Both the position numbers and the translations under genes were made by a program. DNA of 64,000 bases from Mycobacterium sp. Root265 (GTDB taxonomy: Bacteria; Actinomycetota; Actinomycetes; Mycobacteriales; Mycobacteriaceae): the NCBI RefSeq assembly GCF_001428895.1, contig NZ_LMJA01000022.1, positions 187,369-251,368 of the forward strand. The letters run 5' to 3'. The notes beneath the pieces were generated by a model, which worked only from the letters and a program-made list of their open reading frames with translations, ran no database searches and had not been told where the DNA came from. Positions within the stretch are counted from its first letter, which is position 1, and every line of letters begins with the position of its first letter. This document shows, one piece after another, positions 42,515 to 51,181 of this stretch.

Positions 42515-44395
42515 TCACGTCGCGTTCGGCCTGACTGCGATCTTGAAGATGAGGGTGTCCAGCGCACCGAAGGCGCCGTGTGCGCTGATGTACAGCCGTT
42601 TCGCGTCGTAACCCGCGACGTCCTTCATGGTCTCGGCACCGAAGCGAGCCTGCGTCTGGCCATCGATGACGGTGACATCGGCACCGAGCAGAGCGTGTCG
42701 GATGTGGCTGCGTTCGGCACCGGTTGCGGTCGCCACGAGGGCCCCGATGGTGCGGTGCCCACCGGTGGTCGGGACCGCAGCGCACGCGATGCCGTGCTCG
42801 TCGAGGAAGCGGTTCGCTGAGTCGATGGTGACGTCGGCACCCATGACGAGGCTGAGGTTGCCGAGATTGACGTCGATGTCCGTGTTGTCACCGGTGGTGA
42901 GTAGCGCGTCCGGGTTCGAGGAGATGCCGCCTGCGAGGGCTTTCCGGACCGCGGCACCGAATGCGCTGGTGTCGGGCTCCTCGGGGGATGGATCGGGCAG
43001 CATGATCCCGGGGTTGAGCAGCCCGGCAGCATCGAATGCCTTCTTGATCGACCGTTGCGCCGAGATCTCCACCGGGGTGAAGCGCTTCGTCATGAACTGG
43101 ATCTTCTCGGTGCCCACCCCGTGCTCGCCGGTGATGGTGCCGCCTAATTGCAGTGCGGCATCGATGATTTCATTGTTCGCTGCTTCCAGCGCGGAAGCGG
43201 CCAGCGGATTGTCCCTGTCGAAGAACGTGGTGGGGTGCAGATCGCCGTCACCGGCATGGCCACACACCGCGATGAACAGCAGCCCGTCGGAATGGCGCGC
43301 GGCAGTGGCCTGGATGGCTTCCTGCATTTCGGGAATCCGATCGCGGGGCACAGTGACATCCCCGATGAAGAAACCCTTGCCGCTCTGCACCACCGAGTTG
43401 GGGGCGTTGAGTCGGCCGTACCACAGAGCGGCGCGGGCCTTTTCGTCCTCGGCGACCCGCACCTCGGTGGCCCGCTCGCGCAATACGCTCTCCACGATCG
43501 CCTGATCGTGGAGCACCTCGGCGGCTGTACCGTCGACGTCGATGAGCACGATGGAATCGGCGTCCAGTGGGTAGCCGGTGTCGTAGAACTGTTGCAGCCC
43601 GGCAATGCCCGCCCGGTCGAGCCATTCCACGGCGGCGGGTACCACACCGCTGGCGATGACGGCGGCAATGGTGTCGGCGGCTTCCCGTGCGGACGCGAAG
43701 GCGCCCATCAAGCTGTGGGTCACCTCAGCGATCGGCCGCAACGCAACGGTTGCTTCGGTGACGATGCCAAGCGTGCCTTCGGACCCGATGATGACGCCGA
43801 GCAGGTCTGGCCCTTCGTCGTCGGCGCTGAAGGTGGTCTCGGACCCGTCGGGTAGAACGACGTCGACAGACAGGATGTGGTTGTAGGTGACGCCGTACTT
43901 CAAAGCGTGCGGACCGCCCGCATTTTCGATGATGTTGCCGCCCACCGTAGCCAGGTGTGCCGAGACCGGGTCAGGCGAGAAGCACAATCCATGTGGGGCG
44001 AGCGCCGCCTGAAGATCCGAGTTGATCACGCCGGGTTCCACTCGGGCGGAACGACTCTCGGTGTCGATGTCAAGGATGTGATTCAGGCGGGACAGATCCA
44101 GCAGAACGCGGCCCGCCGTGGGCATCATTCCTCCCGAGCAGTTCGATGCGCCTCCGCGCGGCACGATAGCAATACCGTGGTCTTTGGCAATCCGGACGAT
44201 CGAGGCGATCTCGTCGCGATTATGCGGGCGAAGCATCAGTTCAGCGGTGGCACCGACTCCCCAGAAATCGTGTCCACTGTCAGTCAGGACGGTGGAGTCG
44301 GTGACGACCTCGGCAAGGCCCGCGACGGCCCCGGCGAACCCGTCCATGCTCGTGCTCTTCACGGCGGCGGCAACGGGTGCGTCGTGTGCGGTCAT
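42515..44395 (-). CDS. FAD-linked 2-hydroxyacid dehydrogenase: GlcD with a truncated GlcE-like C-terminal extension
   Basis: A 626-residue flavoprotein. Residues about 1-465 are a complete GlcD/D-lactate dehydrogenase-type oxidase (IVPRGGASNCSGGMMPTAGRVLLDLSRLN, GGNIIENAGGPHALKYGVTYNHIL, IGSEGTLGIVTEAT, VCGHAGDGDLHP, GEHGVGTEK). Residues about 515-626 are a partial GlcE FAD-binding half (PTTGGHRTIGALVATATG, FGAETMKDVAGYDAKRLYISAHGAFGAL). AAGGAG precedes ATG 44395. It is downstream of a benzoylformate-decarboxylase-like gene, so oxidation of mandelate or a similar D-2-hydroxyacid to the 2-oxoacid is likely. Confidence 0.83.
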   Translation of the reverse strand: MTAHDAPVAAAVKSTSMDGFAGAVAGLAEVVTDSTVLTDSGHDFWGVGATAELMLRPHNRDEIASIVRIAKDHGIAIVPRGGASNCSGGMMPTAGRVLLDLSRLNHILDIDTESRSARVEPGVINSDLQAALAPHGLCFSPDPVSAHLATVGGNIIENAGGPHALKYGVTYNHILSVDVVLPDGSETTFSADDEGPDLLGVIIGSEGTLGIVTEATVALRPIAEVTHSLMGAFASAREAADTIAAVIASGVVPAAVEWLDRAGIAGLQQFYDTGYPLDADSIVLIDVDGTAAEVLHDQAIVESVLRERATEVRVAEDEKARAALWYGRLNAPNSVVQSGKGFFIGDVTVPRDRIPEMQEAIQATAARHSDGLLFIAVCGHAGDGDLHPTTFFDRDNPLAASALEAANNEIIDAALQLGGTITGEHGVGTEKIQFMTKRFTPVEISAQRSIKKAFDAAGLLNPGIMLPDPSPEEPDTSAFGAAVRKALAGGISSNPDALLTTGDNTDIDVNLGNLSLVMGADVTIDSANRFLDEHGIACAAVPTTGGHRTIGALVATATGAERSHIRHALLGADVTVIDGQTQARFGAETMKDVAGYDAKRLYISAHGAFGALDTLIFKIAVRPNAT

Positions 44396-44541
44396 GTCAT
44401 CCACTCCTTGGGGATAGCGGGTGTTCGTTGTGTGAATTACTTTGCTGCGGAACGGGCTCGATGTCTCCCAGGCTGTCCCCCGCCGAGAGGTCACGCTAGC
44501 TGGGGGTTGGCGTAGGGGCGAGCTGCAACCTGCACGTCAGC

Positions 44542-44955
44542 TCAGTCGTGTCCGACGGCGCCCTGTGCACGTAACCACGCATCTTCTTCGCCCGGGGCGG
44601 GCAGTACACGTCCACCTTCGATGGCGAAATGCGCTGGGCTGTTCTGGATCACGACAAGGATGCGCTCCGCGGGGATGCCGGTGACTCGAGAGGCTGCCGC
44701 CGCTATCGCAGCCACCAGTTGGCTACTTTGGGCTTCGGGATGGCCGGTGCGGACCCAACCGTTGATCAACAGCGGTTGGGCGGGTTGGCCATTGGTGTAC
44801 ACGTCGTCGGGTGCCAGCTCATGGAACACGACATTGACGTAGGTGCCGGGAACGTGATTGATCATGGAATGGATCCTGGTCACTTCACCGGCCAGGCCGG
44901 CCTTGGTTTCGGCGCTCAGCGTCGCCTCGACCGTCGTGCACGTGTAGACCGGCAT
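44542..44955 (-). CDS. Tautomerase-superfamily protein, cis-CaaD/Cg10062-like
   Basis: A 137-residue protein with Pro immediately after Met (PVYTCTTVEATLS), the catalytic N-terminal proline of the superfamily. His28 (processed numbering, in VTRIHSMINHVPG) and the Glu in AIEGGRVLPAPGEE fall where cis-3-chloroacrylate dehalogenase-like enzymes have them. One Arg (WVRTGHP) matches the first of the paired arginines; the second is not there, and no Tyr is seen at the expected 103 position. The activity is therefore probably not dehalogenation. It is three bases after the decarboxylase gene and shares its transcript. Confidence 0.78.
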   Translation of the reverse strand: MPVYTCTTVEATLSAETKAGLAGEVTRIHSMINHVPGTYVNVVFHELAPDDVYTNGQPAQPLLINGWVRTGHPEAQSSQLVAAIAAAASRVTGIPAERILVVIQNSPAHFAIEGGRVLPAPGEEDAWLRAQGAVGHD

Positions 44956-44958
44956 CGG

Positions 44959-46575
44959 TCAGCCCAGGAACGGGAGTTGCGGCTGCGTGGGCACCACGAG
45001 GACGGTCGGCCCGTCCGCCTCCAGGGCCGCCTTGAACTCGCGCGCCAGGCTCTCGGTGCCGTCCACGTTGACCGTTCGACAACCGAAACCGGTTGCCAGC
45101 GCCGCAATATCGAGCCCGGGTAAGTCCAGTCCGGGGACATTTGGTGTCTCTTCGAGAAGCGCAAAGGACTTCAGGACGCAGTATTCGCCGTTGCGCTGCA
45201 CCACGAACACAATCGGAAGTTTGTGCTGCGCAGCCGTCCAGATGGCCTGGATCGAGTACTGGAACGAGCCATCACCGATCGAGGCGACGATGGTTCGCTG
45301 CACGCCGCGGGCGCGGTCGCCGAGCGCGATACCCACCGCTGCCGGCACTCCCCAGCCGATCCCTCCACTGCCCGTGGCGAAGAAGCTACCGGTGCGCCTG
45401 GTGGGCCACCACTGGATGAGGTCCGCCAGCGTCGAGGTGGACTCCATGACGACCGCTGCGTCCTCGGGTTTGATCGAGCTGAGCACCGCGTAGACATCGT
45501 TGGGCAGCAGAGGCGCGGACGCCACGGGGAGCTCGCCGCTGAAATCCCGGCTCAGCCCGGGAGGTGCCTTCCGGTCCGCCGGCACCTCGACGAGGTCCAA
45601 CAGCTCGTCGAGGGCGATGCCCACATCGCCGACCAGGCTGTCGCCGACCGGCGCCACCGCGGCAAGGTGCGGATCAACGGTGATCTGCAGTACCGCGGTT
45701 CCCTCCGGCACCCATTCGCCGGCGACGTAGGGGTAGTACCGGAACACCTGCGCACCGATGGCGATGACCAGGTCGAAACCCTGCAATGCCTCGTTGACAC
45801 CCGCGATCGTCAGGGGCAATGGCCCGGCGTACAGCGGGTGATCCTCGGGGAACGAACACCGGTCCGAGAGCCCACTGCCGCGCACCGACGCACGCAGTTT
45901 CTCGGCGAAGGCGATGCCGGCATCCCAGGCGCCGGCACGGTCCACCTCGGGTCCCAGAAGCAACAGCGGCCGCTCCGCGCGGCTGATCCGTGCACCGAAC
46001 TCGCGCAGGCGCTCCCTGTCTGGCTGAACACGGTGGCTGACCGTTCTGACCACCGCCGGCCCCAGTGCCGGCTTGTTCCAGTCGTCGAGCGGAATGGACA
46101 GAAACACCGGACCCGCGGGCGGTTGCGTCGCCACCGCGTAAGCGCGCATGAATGCCGCAGGGACATCCTCGGCGCGTGCCGGTTCGTAGGCCCACTTGAC
46201 CCATGGCTGCGGCATCACCGTCGGGTCGGGGTTGTTCAGATACGGATCACACAAGGACATTTCGCGGGTCTGCTGACCTGCGGTCACGATCAGCGGCGTG
46301 TTGGCACGGTAGGCCGCGACCAGGCTGCCCATCGCATTGCCGGTGCCCGCGGCGGTGTGCAGGTTGACGAGCGCCGGCTTGCCGGTGGACTGGGCGAAGC
46401 CATCGGCCATCGCCAGCACGGATGCTTCCTGCAACCCCAGGATGTAGGTGAAGTCGTCGGGGAAGTTCTGCAAGAAGGTCTGTTCCGTGGACCCTGGATT
46501 GCCGAAAACCGTGGTCAGGCCGAGTGTGCGGAGCAGGTCATAGGTGACGTGGTGGACGGACTTTGCTTCGGTCAT
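44959..46575 (-). CDS. mdlC: Thiamine-diphosphate-dependent decarboxylase, benzoylformate decarboxylase-like
   Basis: A 538-residue ThDP enzyme matching the benzoylformate decarboxylase pattern: Ser in GNPGSTEQTF, Glu in LGLQEASVLAMADGFAQ (cofactor activation), His in NLHTAAGTGNAMG, and a second active-site His in FPEDHPLYAG. The ThDP/Mg motif is GDGSFQYSIQAIWTAAQHKLPIVF. It would convert a 2-oxo-aryl acid to aldehyde and CO2. ATG 46575 follows a GAAAGG-like stretch; longer in-frame extensions enter the promoter. It is first in an operon with the tautomerase and the FAD hydroxyacid dehydrogenase, divergent from a LuxR-type regulator. Confidence 0.85.
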   Translation of the reverse strand: MTEAKSVHHVTYDLLRTLGLTTVFGNPGSTEQTFLQNFPDDFTYILGLQEASVLAMADGFAQSTGKPALVNLHTAAGTGNAMGSLVAAYRANTPLIVTAGQQTREMSLCDPYLNNPDPTVMPQPWVKWAYEPARAEDVPAAFMRAYAVATQPPAGPVFLSIPLDDWNKPALGPAVVRTVSHRVQPDRERLREFGARISRAERPLLLLGPEVDRAGAWDAGIAFAEKLRASVRGSGLSDRCSFPEDHPLYAGPLPLTIAGVNEALQGFDLVIAIGAQVFRYYPYVAGEWVPEGTAVLQITVDPHLAAVAPVGDSLVGDVGIALDELLDLVEVPADRKAPPGLSRDFSGELPVASAPLLPNDVYAVLSSIKPEDAAVVMESTSTLADLIQWWPTRRTGSFFATGSGGIGWGVPAAVGIALGDRARGVQRTIVASIGDGSFQYSIQAIWTAAQHKLPIVFVVQRNGEYCVLKSFALLEETPNVPGLDLPGLDIAALATGFGCRTVNVDGTESLAREFKAALEADGPTVLVVPTQPQLPFLG

Positions 46576-46646
46576 CGCTGGAAACCCTTCGTCAAATGAG
46601 TGCACTTCCGCTACGCCCATCACACACGGCGGCCAGGCGCGACGAC

Positions 46647-46663
46647 CCCGTGGAAACCACGGG
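46647..46663. promoter_or_regulatory. Perfect 7-bp inverted repeat in the decarboxylase/LuxR divergent promoter
   Basis: CCCGTGGAAACCACGGG is a perfect repeat with a three-base centre. It lies midway in the 173-base gap between the decarboxylase start and the LuxR-type regulator start and could bind that regulator. Confidence 0.45.
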
Positions 46664-46748
46664 TCGGCGGCAACCGGGGTTCGGGCCGGACCGGGAAGCT
46701 GCGGCACTTCAGGCCACCGCCGACCAGCTCTCGTGTCAAGATCACCGG

Positions 46749-49496
46749 ATGGGCGGCGATGCGGGCGGCAACGCGCTGGTGGGACGCCGCGACGAGCAAC
46801 AGACGCTGGCCGAATTGCTGGCACGCGTCCGCGGCGGCGGCAGCGGCGTGCTCGTCCTTCGCGGCGAGGCCGGTATCGGCAAAACCGCATTGCTACGCGA
46901 TGCCCGTGATCGCGCCTCCGATCTCCGGGTCATTGCGCTGAGCGGGGCGGAGTCGGAAATGGAGCTTGCGTACGCCGGCGTTCAGCAACTGTCAGCCCCA
47001 TTGCTCGGCCATATCGATCGGTTACCCGGCCCGCAGAAGAACGCGCTCCGGGTGGCCCTCGGTTTGCGTGACGGCGCCGCGCCGGATCGCCTCCTGGTGG
47101 GGTTGGCCGTGCTGTCCCTGCTCGCCGACGCCGGGGCGGAGAAGCCCACCGTCTGCATCGTCGACGACGCGCAGTGGATTGACCGCGCTTCGCTGCAGGC
47201 GTTGGCGTTTGCCGGGCGCCGGCTCGTCGCCGACCCCGTGGCGATGATCTTCGCGACCCGCGGATCGCAGGCCGATCCGGCGCTGGCGGCGCTGCCCGAC
47301 CTACCCGTCGGCGGCCTCTCCGATGCCGATGCCCGTGCACTGCTCTCGACGATGATGCCGGCCCGGCTCGACGAAACCGTCCGCGACAATATCCTCGCCG
47401 AGGCCGGCGGAAATCCGCTGGCGTTGCTCGAATTGAACCGTGCATTGCCACCGGCTCAGCTCGCCGGCGGCTACGGACTGGTGGCGGCGAAGCCGCTGGC
47501 CACCCGCATCGAGCAGACGTACGGCCAACGGTTGCGCGAACTGCCGCCGCAGACGCGCATGCTCCTGCTGCTCGCGGCCGCCGAACCGACCGGCGAGCCG
47601 GCGTGGTTGTGGGCGGCCGCCGCGCGTCTCGGAATCGGTGCGGACGCTGGTGTTCCGGCCGAGCGCAGCGGGCTGGTGACCGTGAATACCAGATTGCGAT
47701 TCCGGCACCCGCTGGTTCGATCGGCGATCTATCGCCACGCCACCCAGCCTGAGCGCAGGCAGGCTCACGCCGCATTGGCCGAGGTGATCTCCGGGCCGGT
47801 CGCGGACGAGCACCGCGCCTGGCACCGTGCCCACGCCACGGACGCACCCGATGAAGCGATCGCGGTGGAACTGGTGGAGTCGGCCGAGCGCGCCCGCAAA
47901 CGCGGTGGATCCGCCGCGGCCGCGGCGTTCCTCGCGTACGCCGTCGAACTGACGCCCGAACCGTTCACGCGGGGCGAACGCGCACTCATGGCCGCCCGCG
48001 CCAAGGTCGACGCGGCGGACCCTGCGGCGGCCACCACGCTGCTGGCATCCGTTGCGCGCGCCGACAGCGAATTACTCGATGCCCAGGCGGATCTGCTGCG
48101 CGCCAAGATCACCTTCGCCACCAACCGCGGCCGCGACGCACCTCCGCTGCTCTTGGCGGCAGCGGAACGGCTACGGCCGTTCGATGTCGCGCTCGCACGC
48201 GAGACCTACCTCGAGGCACTGATGGCCGCCATGATCGTCGGCAGACTGTTCCTCGGTGAGCACGGCTCGGCGGCGGCGATCGCCGCGTCCGCGATGCAGG
48301 CGCCGCCTGCCTCGGATCCCCCCACGGCAGTCGACCTGTTTCTGGACGGTCTGGTTGTCCGGCTCACGCAGGGGTACACCGCGGCTGTTCCGTTGCTGCA
48401 GAGGGCCGTTCGGCAGTATCTGGCGGAAGAGGCGGCAGGCACGGCAGATCCGCGTTGGCACGACATCACCAACCGGGTTCTGCTCGATCTCTTCGATCAG
48501 GACACCTACGATGGGCTCAACGAACGGCAATCCGAGATGTTGCGCGCCACGGGCGAGTTGACCGTACTTCCGGCAGCCCTGACCACGTACGCAGGAGCAT
48601 GCGTCACGTCAGGTGACTTCACTCGCGCAGCTGAACTACTTGCCCAGTCCGACGCGATCTCCGTGGCGACGGGGGCTCCGCCGCACCGGTCGATCCAGAC
48701 GTATCTCGCGGCGTGTCGTGGGCAGGAGCAACAAGGCAGGCAACTGGCACGAGAGACCATTCAGGAAGCCACGGCGCGCGGTGAAGGCAGCGAGGTCACC
48801 GTCGTACTTTTCTCGGTGGCCGTTCTCCACAACGGACTCGCCCAGTACCCGGAGGCATTCGCGGCGTGCCTGTCCGCCCTCGAATACGACGACGTGGGGA
48901 TGTACGGCCACCTGCTCAACGAGATGGTCGAAGCTGCTGCCCGCTCCGGCAATACGAGCGCCGCCGAGGCAGCGGCTGCACAACTGTGGGACCGTGCCGA
49001 CGCATCAGGTACGGCAACCGCACTGGGCTACGCAGCCCGCGCCAGGGCGCTACTGGGCTCAGGCATTGAAGCTGAGCGCGAGTATCGAACGGCAATAGCG
49101 GAATTAAAGCGAACTCCACTGAAGGTCCTCACCGCGCGCACTCGCCTGATCTTCGGCGAATGGCTGCGACGCGCGAACCGCCGGGCTGACGCCGTCACCG
49201 AATTGCGGGGCGCCTACCAAATGTTCGTCGAGATGGGGGCCGACGGCTTGGCCGAGAGGGCCCGCCGTGAGCTCCAGGCGGCCGGCGAATATCAACGAAA
49301 CGATCTGGGCCACGGGTCCGTAGCGGCACTGACGACACAAGAGAGCTACATCGCCCGGCTCGCAGGTGACGGTTACACCAATTCCGAGATCGCCAGCCAC
49401 CTGTTCATCAGCCCACGGACAGTGGAATGGCACCTGAGCAAGATCTTCGCCAAGCTCGGGGTGTCGTCACGCCGCGAGTTGAGACAGCGCGACTAG
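46749..49496 (+). CDS. Large LuxR-family regulator with AAA/NB-ARC-like ATPase (LAL type)
   Basis: A 915-residue regulator of the LAL/MalT-like class. Residues about 10-200 are the ATPase (LVGRRDEQQTL, Walker A GEAGIGKTALL, Walker B VCIVDDAQW). A long helical, TPR-like middle region follows, and the C-terminus is a LuxR HTH (LTTQESYIARLAGDGYTNSEIASHLFISPRTVEWHLSKIFAKLGVSSRREL). ATG 46749 begins the conserved region; an upstream in-frame extension crosses the promoter. It is divergent from the decarboxylase-tautomerase-dehydrogenase operon and is its probable inducer-responsive activator. Confidence 0.86.
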   Translation: MGGDAGGNALVGRRDEQQTLAELLARVRGGGSGVLVLRGEAGIGKTALLRDARDRASDLRVIALSGAESEMELAYAGVQQLSAPLLGHIDRLPGPQKNALRVALGLRDGAAPDRLLVGLAVLSLLADAGAEKPTVCIVDDAQWIDRASLQALAFAGRRLVADPVAMIFATRGSQADPALAALPDLPVGGLSDADARALLSTMMPARLDETVRDNILAEAGGNPLALLELNRALPPAQLAGGYGLVAAKPLATRIEQTYGQRLRELPPQTRMLLLLAAAEPTGEPAWLWAAAARLGIGADAGVPAERSGLVTVNTRLRFRHPLVRSAIYRHATQPERRQAHAALAEVISGPVADEHRAWHRAHATDAPDEAIAVELVESAERARKRGGSAAAAAFLAYAVELTPEPFTRGERALMAARAKVDAADPAAATTLLASVARADSELLDAQADLLRAKITFATNRGRDAPPLLLAAAERLRPFDVALARETYLEALMAAMIVGRLFLGEHGSAAAIAASAMQAPPASDPPTAVDLFLDGLVVRLTQGYTAAVPLLQRAVRQYLAEEAAGTADPRWHDITNRVLLDLFDQDTYDGLNERQSEMLRATGELTVLPAALTTYAGACVTSGDFTRAAELLAQSDAISVATGAPPHRSIQTYLAACRGQEQQGRQLARETIQEATARGEGSEVTVVLFSVAVLHNGLAQYPEAFAACLSALEYDDVGMYGHLLNEMVEAAARSGNTSAAEAAAAQLWDRADASGTATALGYAARARALLGSGIEAEREYRTAIAELKRTPLKVLTARTRLIFGEWLRRANRRADAVTELRGAYQMFVEMGADGLAERARRELQAAGEYQRNDLGHGSVAALTTQESYIARLAGDGYTNSEIASHLFISPRTVEWHLSKIFAKLGVSSRRELRQRD

Positions 49497-49690
49497 AGGC
49501 ATCCGCCCGCGGGCCTGCCTCGGGTGCCGAAGCCTTGCCGTCCGAAACGATCGCTTGGCCCGTTCCCGCACGCCACAGGGTCCTCATGCCTCACAATCGG
49601 CGAGCGGTCATCGCAGCGATGCCCCGCCTCTATTGATGGGATTTCCATGGGCCATAGCTGGCACCGCTCGGCCCGCATCCCGGCATCCAC

Positions 49691-50494
49691 GTGCTGACCT
49701 GGCTCGCGGGTCTCGTGCTCGTGGTCGTGGTGACCACGGCCGTCGTCGCAAAACTGTTGGCACGTACCCGCGCACCCGATCCCGGCTGGTTCATCGACAG
49801 CACCCGCGCCGCAGGTGCGCTGACCGTGATCGGCACCATGTTCGCGGTGCTGATGGCCTTCACCATCTTCTACGCGCTGCAGAACTACCAGCGTGCCCGC
49901 GACGGCGGCAGCATGGAGGCGATCGCGGTCACCGAGTTGCACAACGTCGCCGATGTACTCGAAGGCCACGACGGCGAAAGCCTGCACGGTGACCTCATCT
50001 GCTATTCACGCGCCGTCGTCGCCGACGAGTGGCCGGCGATGGGACGCGGCGAACGATCGGACACCGTGCAGCACTGGGTCGACGGGATGGTCGTCGATTT
50101 CGCCGCCACGGATCCGACGAACCCCAAACAGGAAGCGGCCTACTCGCAGTGGTTCGACCAGCAGGCGCAGCGCAGGGACGGTCGCCGTGCCCGCGCCGCC
50201 GAAATCGATCCCTCGGTGCCGCCCCCGCTGTGGATCGTGTTGGGGATCGGCGCGTCGGCCATCTTCATCTACATGTGCGTCCAGGCCGACCGCCGGGAAA
50301 GCGCTGTCGTCCAAGCGATACCCATCGCGTTCGTGTCCGCTCTCGTCACGTCGGCGCTGCTGGTGGTCGCCTTCCTCGATCACCCGTATGCCGATTGGGC
50401 GGGCAGCATCCAGCCTGACGAGATGCGCGTGACGCTGAACCTCATCGACGACGGCCACGAAACGCCCTGTGACGGGAACGGCAACCCCACGTAA
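49691..50494 (+). CDS. DUF4239-like (bestrophin-like) membrane protein
   Basis: A 267-residue integral membrane protein starting at GTG 49691. Two hydrophobic helices at the N-terminus (LTWLAGLVLVVVVTTAVVAK and GTMFAVLMAFTIFYAL), a soluble middle of about 110 residues with NYQRARDGGSMEAIAVTELHNVADVL, and two C-terminal helices (LWIVLGIGASAIFIYMCV and IPIAFVSALVTSALLVVAFL) match the DUF4239 layout. Function is unknown; ion-channel-like roles have been suggested for relatives. It ends 19 bases from the convergent TetR gene. The 194 bases before it hold no recognisable feature. Confidence 0.72.
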   Translation: MLTWLAGLVLVVVVTTAVVAKLLARTRAPDPGWFIDSTRAAGALTVIGTMFAVLMAFTIFYALQNYQRARDGGSMEAIAVTELHNVADVLEGHDGESLHGDLICYSRAVVADEWPAMGRGERSDTVQHWVDGMVVDFAATDPTNPKQEAAYSQWFDQQAQRRDGRRARAAEIDPSVPPPLWIVLGIGASAIFIYMCVQADRRESAVVQAIPIAFVSALVTSALLVVAFLDHPYADWAGSIQPDEMRVTLNLIDDGHETPCDGNGNPT

Positions 50495-50513
50495 GCGCTT
50501 TGCTCGCCGTCGA

Positions 50514-51146
50514 TCATCCGCCTTCAGGATTGAGCATCGGTAGCAGCACATTGCGCACGAGCGCCACGATCGTCTCATCGTCGTCCAACGTGATCGTCCC
50601 CGCACGCGTGAGAAGCAGCGAGATCGCAAGCCGCGCAAGCACCTCGGCCGCTTGGTCGATGTCGGCCGGTGCAGCGCGGCCTGCTCGCACTTCGGCATGT
50701 AGCTGCTGACCGATCAACTCTCGGTACAGGGCCAGTGCCGGCGCGCCGTCGACGGTGAGCAACGGCAGGATCACCTCAGGCTCGGTGCGTAGAAGCCGGT
50801 CGAACAGCGGGTGGCCGCGAACGAAGTCGATCGCGAATGAGAAGCCGAGCACAACCCGTTGCTCCAGCGTCTGCTCCCGCTCCCAGACGCGCTCGAGCTC
50901 CGCCATTCCGCGGCGGATTTCCCGCGCCACGACGACTCCAACAAGACCCTGCTTGTTCTGAAAGCGCCTGAATACAGTCATCTTCGAGACACCCGCGCGG
51001 CGCGCGACATCATCGACACTCGCCCGTCGAATCCCGTACTCGGCGAACACCTCAAATGCCGCCGACGCGACGCGGTCCACTGTCGAGTCTTCGCCGGGCA
51101 GCGGGCCCTCATCAAGTTGCGCCATTGACAGCGCCGAGAAATACAT
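50514..51146 (-). CDS. TetR family transcriptional regulator
   Basis: A 210-residue TetR repressor; the HTH reads RRASVDDVARRAGVSKMTVFRRFQNKQGLV. The C-terminal domain (LFDRLLRTEPEVILPLLTVDGAPALALYRELIGQQLHAEV) resembles TetR_C domains found beside mycobacterial P450 genes. M1 at 51146 and M8 at 51125 are both possible starts. It is divergent from a cytochrome P450 with less than 40 bases between start codons, so a single site could switch both genes. Confidence 0.82.
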   Translation of the reverse strand: MYFSALSMAQLDEGPLPGEDSTVDRVASAAFEVFAEYGIRRASVDDVARRAGVSKMTVFRRFQNKQGLVGVVVAREIRRGMAELERVWEREQTLEQRVVLGFSFAIDFVRGHPLFDRLLRTEPEVILPLLTVDGAPALALYRELIGQQLHAEVRAGRAAPADIDQAAEVLARLAISLLLTRAGTITLDDDETIVALVRNVLLPMLNPEGG

Positions 51147-51152
51147 GTTGTC

Positions 51153-51181
51153 ATGTTATCAAATGACTAACTTAGTAACAT
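51153..51181. promoter_or_regulatory. Operator-like repeats overlapping the P450 start
   Basis: ATGTTA (51153-51158) mirrors TAACAT (51176-51181), and ACTAA-C-TTAGT (51166-51176) is a perfect smaller palindrome. The repeats lie on the P450 start codon at 51163 and next to the TetR start, in a locally AT-rich patch. Confidence 0.45.
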
